Part shown: positions 33,749-42,080 of the stretch, one piece after another
Layout: the number at the start of each line of letters is the position of its first letter
Position numbering within the stretch: the first letter of the stretch is position 1
DNA from: Verrucomicrobiaceae bacterium
GTDB lineage: Bacteria; Verrucomicrobiota; Verrucomicrobiia; Verrucomicrobiales; Verrucomicrobiaceae
NCBI GenBank assembly: GCA_019694165.1
Contig: JAIBCL010000044.1
Span: forward strand, 1 to 49,346
Reading direction: 5' to 3'
Length of the DNA stretch: 49,346 nt
The notes under the pieces: model-generated
Told to the model about the DNA's origin: nothing
The model's input: the letters and a program-made list of their open reading frames with translations, nothing else
Databases searched by the model: none
Made by a program: the position numbers and the translations under genes

Positions 33749-35032
33749 ATGCGCTCCACCATCGTGCTAGTCTCATTGCTGCTGCTGCCGGTGCTCGTCA
33801 TCGCGCACTTGTGGTTGTACGACGAGGACATGAAGCCGGATCTGGCGGCGCGCGCGCTCAGTGAATTGAAGCATGCGGGGATCCACAAGCCCGCGGTGCA
33901 GCTCGCCTATCTCGACGCGACCATTTCGGGCATCGCGTCTGACGTGGAGGTGCGCGAGCGTGCGGCGCAGGCGGTGCGGGCCATCAAGGGCCTTCATTAC
34001 ATCGAGGCAAACAACCTCATCGTCGTGCCCGCGCGCGTGGCGGCACGGCGTGAGGGTGCGCGGCTGGCGCTGGAAGGTTGGCTGCCGGACGAAAAGTCCG
34101 TGCAGGGCGTGATCCGCATCGTGGGCGAGTTTCGTCCCGACCTTGAGCTGGATGCGAAGAAGCTGCGCATCTCCAAGTTCGTCAGCACGGGGTCTGCCGG
34201 TGCCGGGGAGATCACCGCCGGCCACCGTCTGCTGCGGCCAATCCTTGCCGCGCTCCGCGTGCCGGCGACTTTCGCCGTCGAAAAAGCGGGCGACATTTAC
34301 CTGCTGAAAGGCAGTCTGCCGTCCGAGGAAATGCGCCGGGCCGTCATCGAAGCCGTCGAGGACAATCCAGGCGGCTGGAAGATCGATGCCACGGCGCTCA
34401 TCGGCGCGCCGCATGTGGAGCAGGCGGCCTTCACCAAGAACAACGCCCTGCCAGTGTTCCTGCGCAGCTACTTCAGCGCGCCGACGCCCGGCACCCTCGA
34501 GTTCTCCGCTGACGGCGGCCCGCGCATCGTGGCGGATGCCACGCGGCAGATGGAGGCGGAGTGGATCGGCCTGCTGCGCGACGTGAGCGGAGCTGCGAAG
34601 GTGGATGCGCGGCTGAACATCGTGCCTTCGATTTACCTGCTGCAAGGGTATCGCCCCACGTCGGAGGTGGTGGAAGGCACGCTCGAGCCTCTCGTGGAGG
34701 CACTGAATCACACCGGCATCGTGCTGGATGCAGCCACGCACATGATCCCTGACGAGGAGGCCGCGAAGCTCGATGCGCTCGCCCCGCTGATGATGGCTTG
34801 CGGCCCGGGGCTGCATGTCGTGCTCAGTGCTTCGGGGGGAGATGCGGCACACAACGACTCCGCCTCCGGCCACAAGGCCGCATGTGAGGCCGTGAAGGCG
34901 AAACTTGTGGCGCTCGGCGTGCCAGCCGCGCAGATGGAGATCGCCGCGATCGGAGCCTTGCATCCGCAGCGCGCGCTGCCGCCGGATGCGGAAACACAAA
35001 CAGGTGCGCGTGTGGAATTGCTGGTAAAGTAG
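33749..35032 (+). CDS. Envelope protein with BON-like repeats and degenerate OmpA-like C-terminus
   Basis: The protein has 427 residues. An N-terminal hydrophobic helix (TIVLVSLLLLPVLVIAHLWL) anchors or exports it. It then shows repeated units with the BON-like pattern (V-x-L-x-G-x-L/V...A...V...G): ALEGWLPDEKSVQGVIRI, DIYLLKGSLPSEEMRRAVIE and SIYLLQGYRPTSEVVEGTLE. The C-terminus (CEAVKAKLVALGVPAAQMEI then ETQTGARVELLVK) resembles the last part of OmpA-like peptidoglycan-binding domains, but the key aspartate/arginine pair is not clear. The layout recalls mycobacterial ArfA. It probably works in the envelope together with the next gene, 9 bases downstream. Confidence 0.75.
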   Translation: MRSTIVLVSLLLLPVLVIAHLWLYDEDMKPDLAARALSELKHAGIHKPAVQLAYLDATISGIASDVEVRERAAQAVRAIKGLHYIEANNLIVVPARVAARREGARLALEGWLPDEKSVQGVIRIVGEFRPDLELDAKKLRISKFVSTGSAGAGEITAGHRLLRPILAALRVPATFAVEKAGDIYLLKGSLPSEEMRRAVIEAVEDNPGGWKIDATALIGAPHVEQAAFTKNNALPVFLRSYFSAPTPGTLEFSADGGPRIVADATRQMEAEWIGLLRDVSGAAKVDARLNIVPSIYLLQGYRPTSEVVEGTLEPLVEALNHTGIVLDAATHMIPDEEAAKLDALAPLMMACGPGLHVVLSASGGDAAHNDSASGHKAACEAVKAKLVALGVPAAQMEIAAIGALHPQRALPPDAETQTGARVELLVK

Positions 35033-35041
35033 CGCTTCATC

Positions 35042-36091
35042 ATGAGCCTCGACCTCAGCTTCCTGTCTTCGGACCCGCTGCTCTATTTTCTGGCGCACAG
35101 CACGCTGTTTGTCGTCGTCGTCGCGGCCGTCTTCTTTGTCTTCGGCCTGATCTTCGGCTGGTGCACCTGGGGGCGCTACAAGCGGCAGCGCCGTGATCTG
35201 ATGGCCGAGTGTGAGTCGATGAAGAACGAGATCGCCAAGCTCAAGCGCCACCTCGCCGAGCAGACCAACAAGCTCGCCGCCCAGGCGGAGCCGGCGGCCG
35301 CCGCCGGGGCATCCGGGCGGCGCAATGCGCACGCGGATCCCGATCCCGTACTCGATTCCTTCCTCAGCACAGCGGCTGCCATCCTGCCGAAGGTCCATCC
35401 GGAGGTGGACGGGCCGGCCCGCATCGAGGCAAAGCCGGACGCGGCACCGGTGGAGCCGGCATCCGAGCCGGTCATCACTGGTGGCGTGCTCGATATGCGG
35501 CCGCCGGAGCGTGCGCCGGCGCACACGCCGGTGCCGGCGCGGAAACCTTCCGCCGGCTTGAACCCGTTTGCCCACGTCTTGCAATCCCTCGTCGGTCCCA
35601 TCGATGAGCTGGATCTCACCGACAAGCCGGGCGGGGACAAATCCCTGCCACCACCCGTGGACGAGGAAGCCGGCGCAGAGGAGCCTGCGCACGAGCCGGC
35701 CGGTGCACCTGCCGCCGCTTCGGTGCCAGAGCCGGACGAAGCCGGGGTTTCCGCGTCTGCCTCCGACGCTGCAGGAAGTCCGCCCTCGCCGCCCTCCGGC
35801 GAAGCGGTCAATTCCGAACCCCGCCTGATGAGTGATCCGCACCTCGGCCTGATCTACGCCAGCCGTCCTGGCCTCGCCGACGACCTGGCCCACCTCAAGG
35901 GAGTGGCCGCCACCATCGAAGGGAAGCTGCACGACCTCGGCGTGTACACCTTCAAGCAGATCGCCCTCTGGAGCGACGAGAACGTCCACGAATTCTCCCG
36001 CCTCCTGTCCTTCAAAGACCGCATCCGCCGGGAACGCTGGGTGGAGCAGGCCCGCGAACTGCACTTTCAAAAGTACGGTGAGCGCCTTTAG
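35042..36091 (+). CDS. TM protein with Pro/Ala-rich linker and C-terminal helix-hairpin-helix-like domain
   Basis: The protein has 349 residues. Residues ~18-40 (STLFVVVVAAVFFVFGLIFG) form one membrane helix. A coiled-coil-like stretch (ECESMKNEIAKLKRHLAEQT) follows, then about 170 residues of Ala/Pro/Glu-rich low complexity. The last ~80 residues (DDLAHLKGVAATIEGKLHDL, then TFKQIALWSDENVHEFSRLL and FKDRIRRERWVEQAREL) match the helix-hairpin-helix/DUF4332-like module seen at the C-terminus of some ribosomal L21-like and LapA-like proteins. It probably sits in the inner membrane with the tail in the cytoplasm. Nine bases separate it from the BON/OmpA-like gene, so the two form an operon. No function is assigned. 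Confidence 0.75.
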   Translation: MSLDLSFLSSDPLLYFLAHSTLFVVVVAAVFFVFGLIFGWCTWGRYKRQRRDLMAECESMKNEIAKLKRHLAEQTNKLAAQAEPAAAAGASGRRNAHADPDPVLDSFLSTAAAILPKVHPEVDGPARIEAKPDAAPVEPASEPVITGGVLDMRPPERAPAHTPVPARKPSAGLNPFAHVLQSLVGPIDELDLTDKPGGDKSLPPPVDEEAGAEEPAHEPAGAPAAASVPEPDEAGVSASASDAAGSPPSPPSGEAVNSEPRLMSDPHLGLIYASRPGLADDLAHLKGVAATIEGKLHDLGVYTFKQIALWSDENVHEFSRLLSFKDRIRRERWVEQARELHFQKYGERL

Positions 36092-36173
36092 CAGACTGCT
36101 GAAAAATGCATGTGTCGCACGCGTGCCCGTACCGGCGTGAATCCAGCTCGCGCGGCGCATGAGCTTGCCCGCC

Positions 36174-37430
36174 TTATTTCGCCCTCCCGTCGTCCGCTTT
36201 CATCGAGGTGACACGGAACTTCGCGTACTTCCCCTCATAGGTGCGGACCACGTAGGTGTGCCCGGCGACGCATGGCTTCGTGGACGTGTCATAGCCATTC
36301 TCCGCCGCCATCGGGACGAGATCCAAGGACGTCGCACCGGCATCGAAGAACCCGTTGCTGACACCAGACGCCCTGAAGCCGCACATCCCCTCGTCGTAGC
36401 TCAGATCGATGTCCATCATGTGGCCGACTGAGTCCAGCGACCGGGTCGCGAGCGCCTTGGCAAAATCAATGTGCGAAACCTCACCGCGCAGCGTGAGCCG
36501 CCCCTTCGTCGTGGAGGCATTGGCAAAACTCCGTGACCCATCCGGCTGGAAAACATAATCGAATGTCACGACCTGCGGCAAATAGACGATGATCTCCAAC
36601 TGAGGCGTCTCGCCGTTCATCAGTGTCAGGCGCTTGTCCGTTTGCTTGAATCCCCGGAAGCTCGGAACCCGGACGCTGTTCAGCTTCTTGCCGGCTTCGG
36701 TCTTCTTGAGCGCAAAGATGCCGCCCCGCTTGGTGACTGTCGTCTCCACGGTCACCATGGGTTTGAAATAGTCGTCACCGCTTCGAAGCTCCACCATGGC
36801 ACCGACCACGGGGCGTCTGTTTTGATCCAGCACGCGTCCCTGAATGACGGATGGGTCCGCCGCGGGAAGCGGAATCTTGTCACTCTGACCTCTTTCCTCC
36901 GCCGTGAGCGACCTCGGAGCGGAGATGCCTTGCGGCCGGACGGTGGCCGCCTGTCCTGCCTTCAATAGAAGCGTCGCCTTGTCTGCGTCAGACTCCACAA
37001 GGACACTGCCGGCACTCACACCGACGGTGTCGCCGCCCTCTCCCGCGTCCACGAAAAACTCCGTGCCCTTCACCGCCAGCAATGCGGCCGGGGTCTTGAG
37101 CCGGAACTCGCCGCCCGCCCGCTTCTTGAGATCGTTCGCGTCGATGTTGAGATAAAGCCGGCCTTTGAGAAGCTGGAGGCTCTGGTCCTGATCTGCCGTG
37201 CCGGGCACTCGGATCTCCGTGCGCGGCTCCATCCTCGCGGTGCCGACACCGCTGAGAATGACCGACGAGGGAAGCTCCCGTGTGCTCACCCTGCCGCTCG
37301 TTCGCATCTCGCCCAATGCGGAGAGGGCGGTCACACTCTTCACCGGCACTGCCTGCTGTGCGTGGACAGCTGGTACGCCCACCAGGAGCAGAGCTGCTGC
37401 ACAGCGCATCTTGTGATTCATGATTTGCAT
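36174..37430 (-). CDS. Exported FecR-domain protein with carboxypeptidase-regulatory-like domain
   Basis: The protein has 418 residues from the ATG at 37430; an ATG at 37421 would remove three residues. A signal peptide ends near VHAQQAVP. The FecR domain spans about residues 45-170 (GTARMEPRTEIRVPG, QLLKGRLYLNID, FRLKTPAALLAVKGTEFFVD). Residues ~195-280 (IQGRVLDQNRRPVVGAMVEL, GIFALKKTEAGKKLNSVRVP) match a carboxypeptidase-regulatory-like beta-sandwich. The remaining ~130 residues are unassigned. FecR domains here act as exported beta-structures rather than anti-sigma factors, and no sigma gene is adjacent. The MITE-like element ends 50 bases upstream of the start and may affect its promoter. 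Confidence 0.85.
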   Translation of the reverse strand: MQIMNHKMRCAAALLLVGVPAVHAQQAVPVKSVTALSALGEMRTSGRVSTRELPSSVILSGVGTARMEPRTEIRVPGTADQDQSLQLLKGRLYLNIDANDLKKRAGGEFRLKTPAALLAVKGTEFFVDAGEGGDTVGVSAGSVLVESDADKATLLLKAGQAATVRPQGISAPRSLTAEERGQSDKIPLPAADPSVIQGRVLDQNRRPVVGAMVELRSGDDYFKPMVTVETTVTKRGGIFALKKTEAGKKLNSVRVPSFRGFKQTDKRLTLMNGETPQLEIIVYLPQVVTFDYVFQPDGSRSFANASTTKGRLTLRGEVSHIDFAKALATRSLDSVGHMMDIDLSYDEGMCGFRASGVSNGFFDAGATSLDLVPMAAENGYDTSTKPCVAGHTYVVRTYEGKYAKFRVTSMKADDGRAK

Positions 37431-37479
37431 CCGTTGATCGTGCGGTCGGGCGGAGCCGCGGTCAAGCGCGCCGCGGATG

Positions 37480-37648
37480 CGCGCTCCCAGGGCTTACGCA
37501 TGAATTGCTTCTGAGTGAATTCCCACGGATTCAGGGCGACCACGGATTGGACTTCTTCTGAATCCATCTGTGGAATCCTGAATCTTGCGGGGCAAATCAT
37601 AGATTTGAGGCTTGTGTCTTCGGTTCATGCGTAAGCCCTGGCGCGCTC
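37480..37648. mobile_element. MITE-like element: 18-bp terminal inverted repeats with 7-bp target duplication
   Basis: The element proper spans 37487-37641 (155 bp). CCAGGGCTTACGCATGAA (37487-37504) is the exact inverse complement of TTCATGCGTAAGCCCTGG (37624-37641). Directly outside, CGCGCTC stands at 37480-37486 and again at 37642-37648 as a direct repeat, the mark of a staggered-cut insertion. Inside are further short inverted repeats (GGATTCAGG with CCTGAATC) and no coding frame. It therefore looks like a non-autonomous element moved in trans. The rest of the 311-base gap holds only a weak ACCCGC/GCGGGT hairpin (37698-37715) after the OpgG-like gene. Confidence 0.85.
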
Positions 37649-37741
37649 CGACGATTTTCGGCAATCAATCCGACGAGCGCTTCTTCCGGCGGCACAACCC
37701 GCCTTTTCGCGGGTGCGAAGAGGCGTTGCGGGTGGATCGCT

Positions 37742-39322
37742 TCAACGGCGCCACTGGTACATCCAGCGCTCGGAAACAGCACGCGTGTCCTGCTTTAGCT
37801 CGCAGGTGAGTTCCAGCAGGTTCGTCTTCTCGGGAATGTCGAGCTTGAAAAAGGCGCGCCAGCCTTTGGTCTCAGGGTTGGGCATGACGCGCTTGTCGAG
37901 GACTTTGGCCTCGCCGCCGGTGATGGTGACGTCGATGCCAGGCACCCAGTCCTTGGGCGGCGGGGGCTCGATGTTGCCGCGGGCGAAGTCGATGACATAG
38001 AGGTGGTCGTCGGACTTCATCGCGAGGCCGCGGCGGGTGGCGATGACTTTGGCGAGGGTGCCGGGGTAGTGTTCTTCGAGCCACGAAAGGCGGTACTCGA
38101 AATGCAGCGGCTCCGCAGGTGCGGCGGGAAGCTTTTCCGGCTGGAAGAAGGTGACGATGTTGTCCCAGGTCTCCTCTCCCGTGGGTATCTCGACGAGAGT
38201 GACGGAGCCTTTGTCGAAGCCGCGGATGGGATCCACCCAGACGGCGGGGCGGCGGTGATACATGGCTTCGAGGTCCTCGAAGTTCTTGAACTCGCGATCA
38301 CGCTCGGCCAGCCCGAAACCTTTGAGCTTCCCGGTTTGCAGCAGGCTCAGGCGCAGATCCTTGCTGACATCCAGCGGGCGCCAGATGCTCGGGCCGTCCT
38401 CGATCTCGATCTGCAGGCCGTCGGAGTCGTGCACCTCGGGGCGGAAGTCGAGCGGCTTCGGATGTGTGTTCTCGCCATACCAGAACATGCTGGAGAAGGG
38501 GGCGATGCCGAGCATCTTGACGGGCTTCCGCAGGTAAACCGTGCCCTTGACGAACATCTCGGTCGTCTTGCCCGGCATGGCGTCGAACTGATACGCGCCG
38601 CAGATGCTGGGGCCGTTGAGCAGGGCCAGGACTTTGAAAAACTTGTCGCCGGCAGCGGGCTTCAAGAACCAGAAGTGCGTGAAGTCGGGGAACTCCTCGG
38701 GATCTCCGCCGATCGTGTTCACCGCGACGCCGCGAGCGGAGATGCCGTAGCCCAGCTCGGTGGTGACGGCGCGGAAATAGCTCGCGCCCATGAAGACGAG
38801 GAATTCAAACTTGCGCTTCAGCATCGAGTCGGGTGCGACGACGCGGAAGCCGGTGAATCCGGCGGGATACTGCACGTCCTTCGGCAGCTTCAGCTCCCCG
38901 TAGTTGAAGAGCGCGGGATCGAAGGCGACTGGCTTTGCGATGCCATCGGCACCGAGGTCGAAGAGGCTGACGGTCTTCTTGAACATCCAGCCGGGATGGA
39001 AGAACTCGAGGCGATAAGTGTCGGTGCCACCGTAGAGCGCCTTGTCCTCCCGGAATCGGATCTGCCGGTGGCCGTCGTATTTGAGGTCGTCAAAGAATGG
39101 CGAGATCGCGGCCGGAGGCGCGACGTAGGGCTGCAGCGCGAGCGCGGCGGCGTATTTTTCAAGGCTGGCGAAGTCGGAGACATCCTTCAGTTCACTGGCG
39201 GCCGGGCGGCCCGCCGTCGTCAGCAGGAAGCCGACGAGCAGGCAGCGCGCCAGTGTGCGGCGGGCAGACTGGAGACGATGAAACGGCATGAGATGAAGGA
39301 GTCGGATGATGGTCTGGTCCAT
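37742..39322 (-). CDS. opgG: Periplasmic glucan biosynthesis protein, OpgG/MdoG family
   Basis: The protein is 526 residues from the ATG at 39322 (MDQTIIRLLHLMPFHRLQSA); an ATG at 39289 (MPFHRLQSARRTLARCLLVG) gives a cleaner signal peptide, and the RR could hint at Tat export as in OpgD. The mature protein follows the family closely: YDGHRQIRFREDKALYG, EFFHPGWMFKKTV, FLVFMGASYFRAV, YGISARGVAVNTIGGDPEEF, FPDFTHFWFLKPA, RPAVWVDPIRGFDKGSVTLV and a C-terminal Ig-like part. OpgG helps build branched osmoregulated periplasmic glucans, usually with OpgH; no opgH is visible here. It lies upstream of the MITE-like element on the same strand as fecR. Confidence 0.92.
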   Translation of the reverse strand: MDQTIIRLLHLMPFHRLQSARRTLARCLLVGFLLTTAGRPAASELKDVSDFASLEKYAAALALQPYVAPPAAISPFFDDLKYDGHRQIRFREDKALYGGTDTYRLEFFHPGWMFKKTVSLFDLGADGIAKPVAFDPALFNYGELKLPKDVQYPAGFTGFRVVAPDSMLKRKFEFLVFMGASYFRAVTTELGYGISARGVAVNTIGGDPEEFPDFTHFWFLKPAAGDKFFKVLALLNGPSICGAYQFDAMPGKTTEMFVKGTVYLRKPVKMLGIAPFSSMFWYGENTHPKPLDFRPEVHDSDGLQIEIEDGPSIWRPLDVSKDLRLSLLQTGKLKGFGLAERDREFKNFEDLEAMYHRRPAVWVDPIRGFDKGSVTLVEIPTGEETWDNIVTFFQPEKLPAAPAEPLHFEYRLSWLEEHYPGTLAKVIATRRGLAMKSDDHLYVIDFARGNIEPPPPKDWVPGIDVTITGGEAKVLDKRVMPNPETKGWRAFFKLDIPEKTNLLELTCELKQDTRAVSERWMYQWRR

Positions 39323-39484
39323 GGGCGGCGTGAACGGAAACAGGGTACTCTGCGGCCGGCAGGGCGGTTGCCTCGGACGCGGGGCGCTGCTCCAAGCGGA
39401 TTCAGTGCCATGATGCGTCCGAAAAACAACTGTCACGTTCCAGATGCGTCCGCTCTGTGTCTGAAAGCCCGCGCGTCGGAGCCA

Positions 39485-39522
39485 AAAGAAAACCGCCTGC
39501 AGGCACATGGCCGGCAGGCGGT
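39485..39522 (-). terminator. Intrinsic terminator of the RRM protein gene
   Basis: On the minus strand ACCGCCTGC (39522-39514) pairs perfectly with GCAGGCGGT (39500-39492) across a 13-base loop, followed by TTTTCTTTTGG. It lies 36 bases past the stop of the RNA-binding protein gene (39558). This is the clearest terminator in the window. Confidence 0.85.
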
Positions 39523-39557
39523 CGCGATTGAGATTCACGGATCAAAAAGACGGCGCA

Positions 39558-40229
39558 TCAAGCCCCGGCCTCTTCCTCGTCCGCCGGTTCATCCTGCGGA
39601 CGGGACTCACGCCGGTCACCGCCACGGTCGGGCGCGGGCGGTTTGGCACCGTTCACCTGAAGCTGGCGGCCCATGAATTCCTTGCCGTTGAGTTCCTCCA
39701 CGGCGCGTTTCGCCTGCTCGACGGATGCCATGGTGACGAAGGCAAAGCCCTTGGAGCGCTGCGTGCGGTTGTTGACCACGACCTCGCAGTTCTTCACCTG
39801 GCCCACGCCGTTGAAGAGCTCGAAGAGGTCGCTCTCCGTGGCGTCGTAGCTGAGATTGCCCACATACAGGCGCTCGGTGGTCACCTCGGCCGGTGGCTGC
39901 GGGGGCCGCGGCGTACGTGGCGGACGCTCCGAGCGCTCCGCACGCGGAGCGGCGGGCTTGCTGTCCCGCACGGGAGCGGCGCCGGCGGATGGCGCCGGGC
40001 GTGTTTTGGGTTTCGGTTTGCCGAGGATGCCGAAGGAGATGACGGAGAGAAATTTCTGCATCCCGGTCTGCCGCGGCTTGCGCTCGGGCTTGAACTCGTA
40101 GTCGCGACCCTGGCCGGGGCCACGGTTTCCGCGATCACGATTGCCTCGGAAACTCTTGCCTCCGCGGCGGTTGCGGCCCCGGCCACCCTGACGGTGCGAG
40201 GCTCCTTCTTGTGTTGATGTGTCTGACAT
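39558..40229 (-). CDS. RRM-domain RNA-binding protein with basic Gly/Arg-rich N-terminus
   Basis: The protein is 223 residues from the ATG at 40229 (MSDTSTQEGASHRQGGRGRN); the open frame upstream is not protein-like. The N-terminal ~110 residues are Arg/Gly/Pro-rich and disordered, with one KFLSVISFGILGK patch. The single RNA recognition motif covers ~120-195: RNP2 RLYVGNLSY, then DLFELFNGVGQV and RNP1 RSKGFAFVTMAS, with EELNGKEFMGRQLQVNGA at the end. The C-terminus is acidic (EPADEEEAGA). Bacterial RRM proteins of this class (as in cyanobacteria and Verrucomicrobia) bind RNA, often in cold response; the target is unknown. A strong terminator follows the gene. Confidence 0.92.
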   Translation of the reverse strand: MSDTSTQEGASHRQGGRGRNRRGGKSFRGNRDRGNRGPGQGRDYEFKPERKPRQTGMQKFLSVISFGILGKPKPKTRPAPSAGAAPVRDSKPAAPRAERSERPPRTPRPPQPPAEVTTERLYVGNLSYDATESDLFELFNGVGQVKNCEVVVNNRTQRSKGFAFVTMASVEQAKRAVEELNGKEFMGRQLQVNGAKPPAPDRGGDRRESRPQDEPADEEEAGA

Positions 40230-40729
40230 GGGTGTCTGTGACGATGGTTTGGTTTGGGTTACGCGGGCATCGCGTGGCAGGGCGGTGTGACGAGCGCCGT
40301 GGCTGACTGCATAGGGGCAACCGGACAGACGCGCTCGGGTCGAGCCGCACAACGAGGCGGGCAAGGCCCTGCTCGATGCCATAGTCTTCAAAGCGACGAC
40401 CAGCAGGCTGGCTGTGCGCGCCACACCGAAGTGCGTCGATGAGGGCACCCCGCGACCCGAAGGCATCGCAGGAGGAAAGGTCGGGCGCGGTCAGCGGGCT
40501 GCGAATGCGCATCGGATTCCTTGTCTCTTCTCTGGGTGGGACCTCAAAGCGGCGGCTTTGAGCGACTACGGGGCCGAGTATGGAGGCGGCCGGGCAGGGG
40601 GTCAAACGGGAATCTGACACCCGGATCAGCGGCATCGCATCGCCGCATTCAGTTTCATTCCGCCAGAATCGCCCTTGCGCCATGTCATCCCCTGCGGTGT
40701 AGGTCAGGCTTCATTCACCATCCTCTTCC
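40230..40729. other. Gene-free 500-base divergent region between the RRM and esterase genes
   Basis: No gene is supported. It must hold the start signals for both flanking genes, but I cannot name convincing -35/-10 pairs. It includes a perfect 8-bp hairpin, CTCAAAGC-GGCG-GCTTTGAG (40543-40562), followed by GACTACGG, which recalls the palindromes elsewhere in the window. Confidence 0.5.
40543..40562. repeat. 8-bp hairpin with GGCG loop in the RRM/esterase gap
   Basis: CTCAAAGC (40543-40550), GGCG, GCTTTGAG (40555-40562). It stands 168 bases upstream of the esterase start. It may be a palindromic repeat unit or operator. Confidence 0.5.
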
Positions 40730-41605
40730 ATGACCAAGCTTCGTCTTCTTGCCCTTGCCGCCCTGCTGCTCCCGCCTGCCGTCCGTGCCGCCGATCTGCC
40801 TGTGCCGGACAACGTCGCCTTCGAGCGTGATGTGGAATTCTCGAACGCCGCCGGCCAGCATCTGCAAATGAACATCGCTTCGCCGAAAAGTGCCTCGGGC
40901 GCGCTGCCGGCCATCCTTTGCATCCACGGCGGCGGCTTCCGCGCGGGCAAGCGCGAGAGCTACGACAAGCTCTGCCTCACGCTGGCGGGTCGTGGCTACG
41001 TCGCCGCGACGATGACCTACCGCCTGGCACCGGAGTTCCCTTTTCCTGCCGCCGTGATCGACTGCAAGGCCGCGGTGCGCTGGCTGCGCGCCAACGCGGA
41101 GAAGCTGCACATCGACTCCGCGCGCATCGGCGTGACGGGCGGCTCGGCGGGCGGCCATCTCGCGCAATTCCTCGGCGTAACCGGCGGCGTGAAGGAATTC
41201 GACGTCGGCGATCATCTCGACCAGTCGAGCGACGTGGCTTGCGTGGTGAACTACTACGGCCCGGGCGATCTCACGAAATCGTATGGCAAAAGCGTCGATG
41301 CCGCCGAGGTGCTGCCGCTTTTCTTCGGCGGCGCGCTCGACACGAAGCTCAAAGAGCACGTCCGCGGCAGCCCGCTTTATTGGGCCACGCCGAACGCCGC
41401 GCCCACGCTCATCGTTCACGGCACGGACGACAAGTACGTGAATTACGAACAGGCCGGCTGGATGGTGGACAAGCTCAAGGCCGCGCAGGTCGAAGTGGAA
41501 CTCCTCACTCTTCCCGGTGCCGGCCACGGCTTCAAAGGCGCGGATGCGGAGAAGGCCGAGGCCGCGATGATCGGGTTCTTCGACCGGCATTTGAAGAAGC
41601 AGTGA
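40730..41605 (+). CDS. Exported alpha/beta-hydrolase esterase (HSL/BD-FAE-like)
   Basis: The protein has 291 residues. A signal peptide (RLLALAALLLPPAVRA) sends it to the periplasm or outside. The oxyanion motif HGGGF starts at H66, the nucleophile elbow GGSAGG places Ser at 139, the acid is in HGTDDKYV (D234 most likely) and the base in GAGHGF (H266). The order and length fit the hormone-sensitive-lipase/acetyl-xylan or feruloyl esterase group common in polysaccharide-degrading bacteria. It should hydrolyse short acyl esters, perhaps on plant or algal polymers; the substrate is not fixed by the sequence. The leader before the ATG is pyrimidine-rich (CACCATCCTCTTCC). Confidence 0.92.
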   Translation: MTKLRLLALAALLLPPAVRAADLPVPDNVAFERDVEFSNAAGQHLQMNIASPKSASGALPAILCIHGGGFRAGKRESYDKLCLTLAGRGYVAATMTYRLAPEFPFPAAVIDCKAAVRWLRANAEKLHIDSARIGVTGGSAGGHLAQFLGVTGGVKEFDVGDHLDQSSDVACVVNYYGPGDLTKSYGKSVDAAEVLPLFFGGALDTKLKEHVRGSPLYWATPNAAPTLIVHGTDDKYVNYEQAGWMVDKLKAAQVEVELLTLPGAGHGFKGADAEKAEAAMIGFFDRHLKKQ

Positions 41606-41766
41606 CGAACGCGCGCGGCTGCCCCTCCGGTACCTGCACCACAGGCCGTCCGGTCAATCCGGCATCGCTGTTGGCCGTGCCTTTCGCGTCCTCGTTCGTG
41701 ATGTCGTTGCCGACAACGGATAGCCGGATGCGGCTGGCACCGGCAGCATAGAAGCCTTCGGAACGC

Positions 41767-41833
41767 GACGGGCCGCATCCGCGTGCTGTCACCTTCGTCG
41801 GGGGGGGCCACCACGTAGGTACTCGTCCCTTAG
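41767..41833 (+). pseudogene. Remnant of the 3' end of a giant-family gene
   Basis: This plus-strand stretch aligns by eye with the last ~65 bases of the giant gene at 22321 (read on its own strand): GGCCGCATCCGCGTGCTG then TCACCTTCGTCGG, ending ACTCGTCCCTTAG, matching that gene's GRILVL-TFVGG...VIVP-stop. A missing base after GTGCTG and extra Gs near 41801 break the frame. Similarity goes on past the stop through the shared palindrome and perhaps about 40 bases further. It is best read as the tail of a lost paralogue. Confidence 0.65.
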
Positions 41834-41854
41834 CGGAAGTCGCCAGACTTCCGC
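41833..41854. repeat. Second copy of the stop-overlapping palindrome
   Basis: GCGGAAGTC (41833-41841), GCCA, GACTTCCGC (41846-41854), with a TAG at 41831-41833 sharing its first base. Arms match those at 22300-22321, and the loop is the inverse complement, as expected for the same unit read from the other strand. Confidence 0.8.
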
Positions 41855-42080
41855 CGCGCACAGCAGAGCGGAGGGAAGGTCACATGCATCCGCCGGAATG
41901 CTGGTTCGTAGGGCGGGTGTGTTCCGCAGCGCCGGTGCTGATGCCACGAGAGACGATCTCGCGGAACTACCCGCCTCGTGTGACGAGCGTGCGCCATAAG
42001 CCGCACACAATCACGCCTCCCTGCCCCTCTCACGCGTCTGTCCGCCGGGTCAGGCGGGTTGTCCGGCGTCCACTTGAGCC

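Noticed and set aside
33773..36160. 795-codon minus-strand frame across the BON/OmpA-like pair
   Set aside because: It spans two clear plus-strand genes and their junction and is rich in R, H and G; it is a composition artefact.
36092..36173. Terminator between the converging genes (AGCAGACTGCTGAAAAA)
   Set aside because: The stem is only 5 bp around a single base, too short to form a proper hairpin loop.
38003..39676. 557-codon plus-strand frame opposite the OpgG-like gene
   Set aside because: OpgG motifs are plain on the minus strand; the plus frame even crosses the terminator of the RRM gene.
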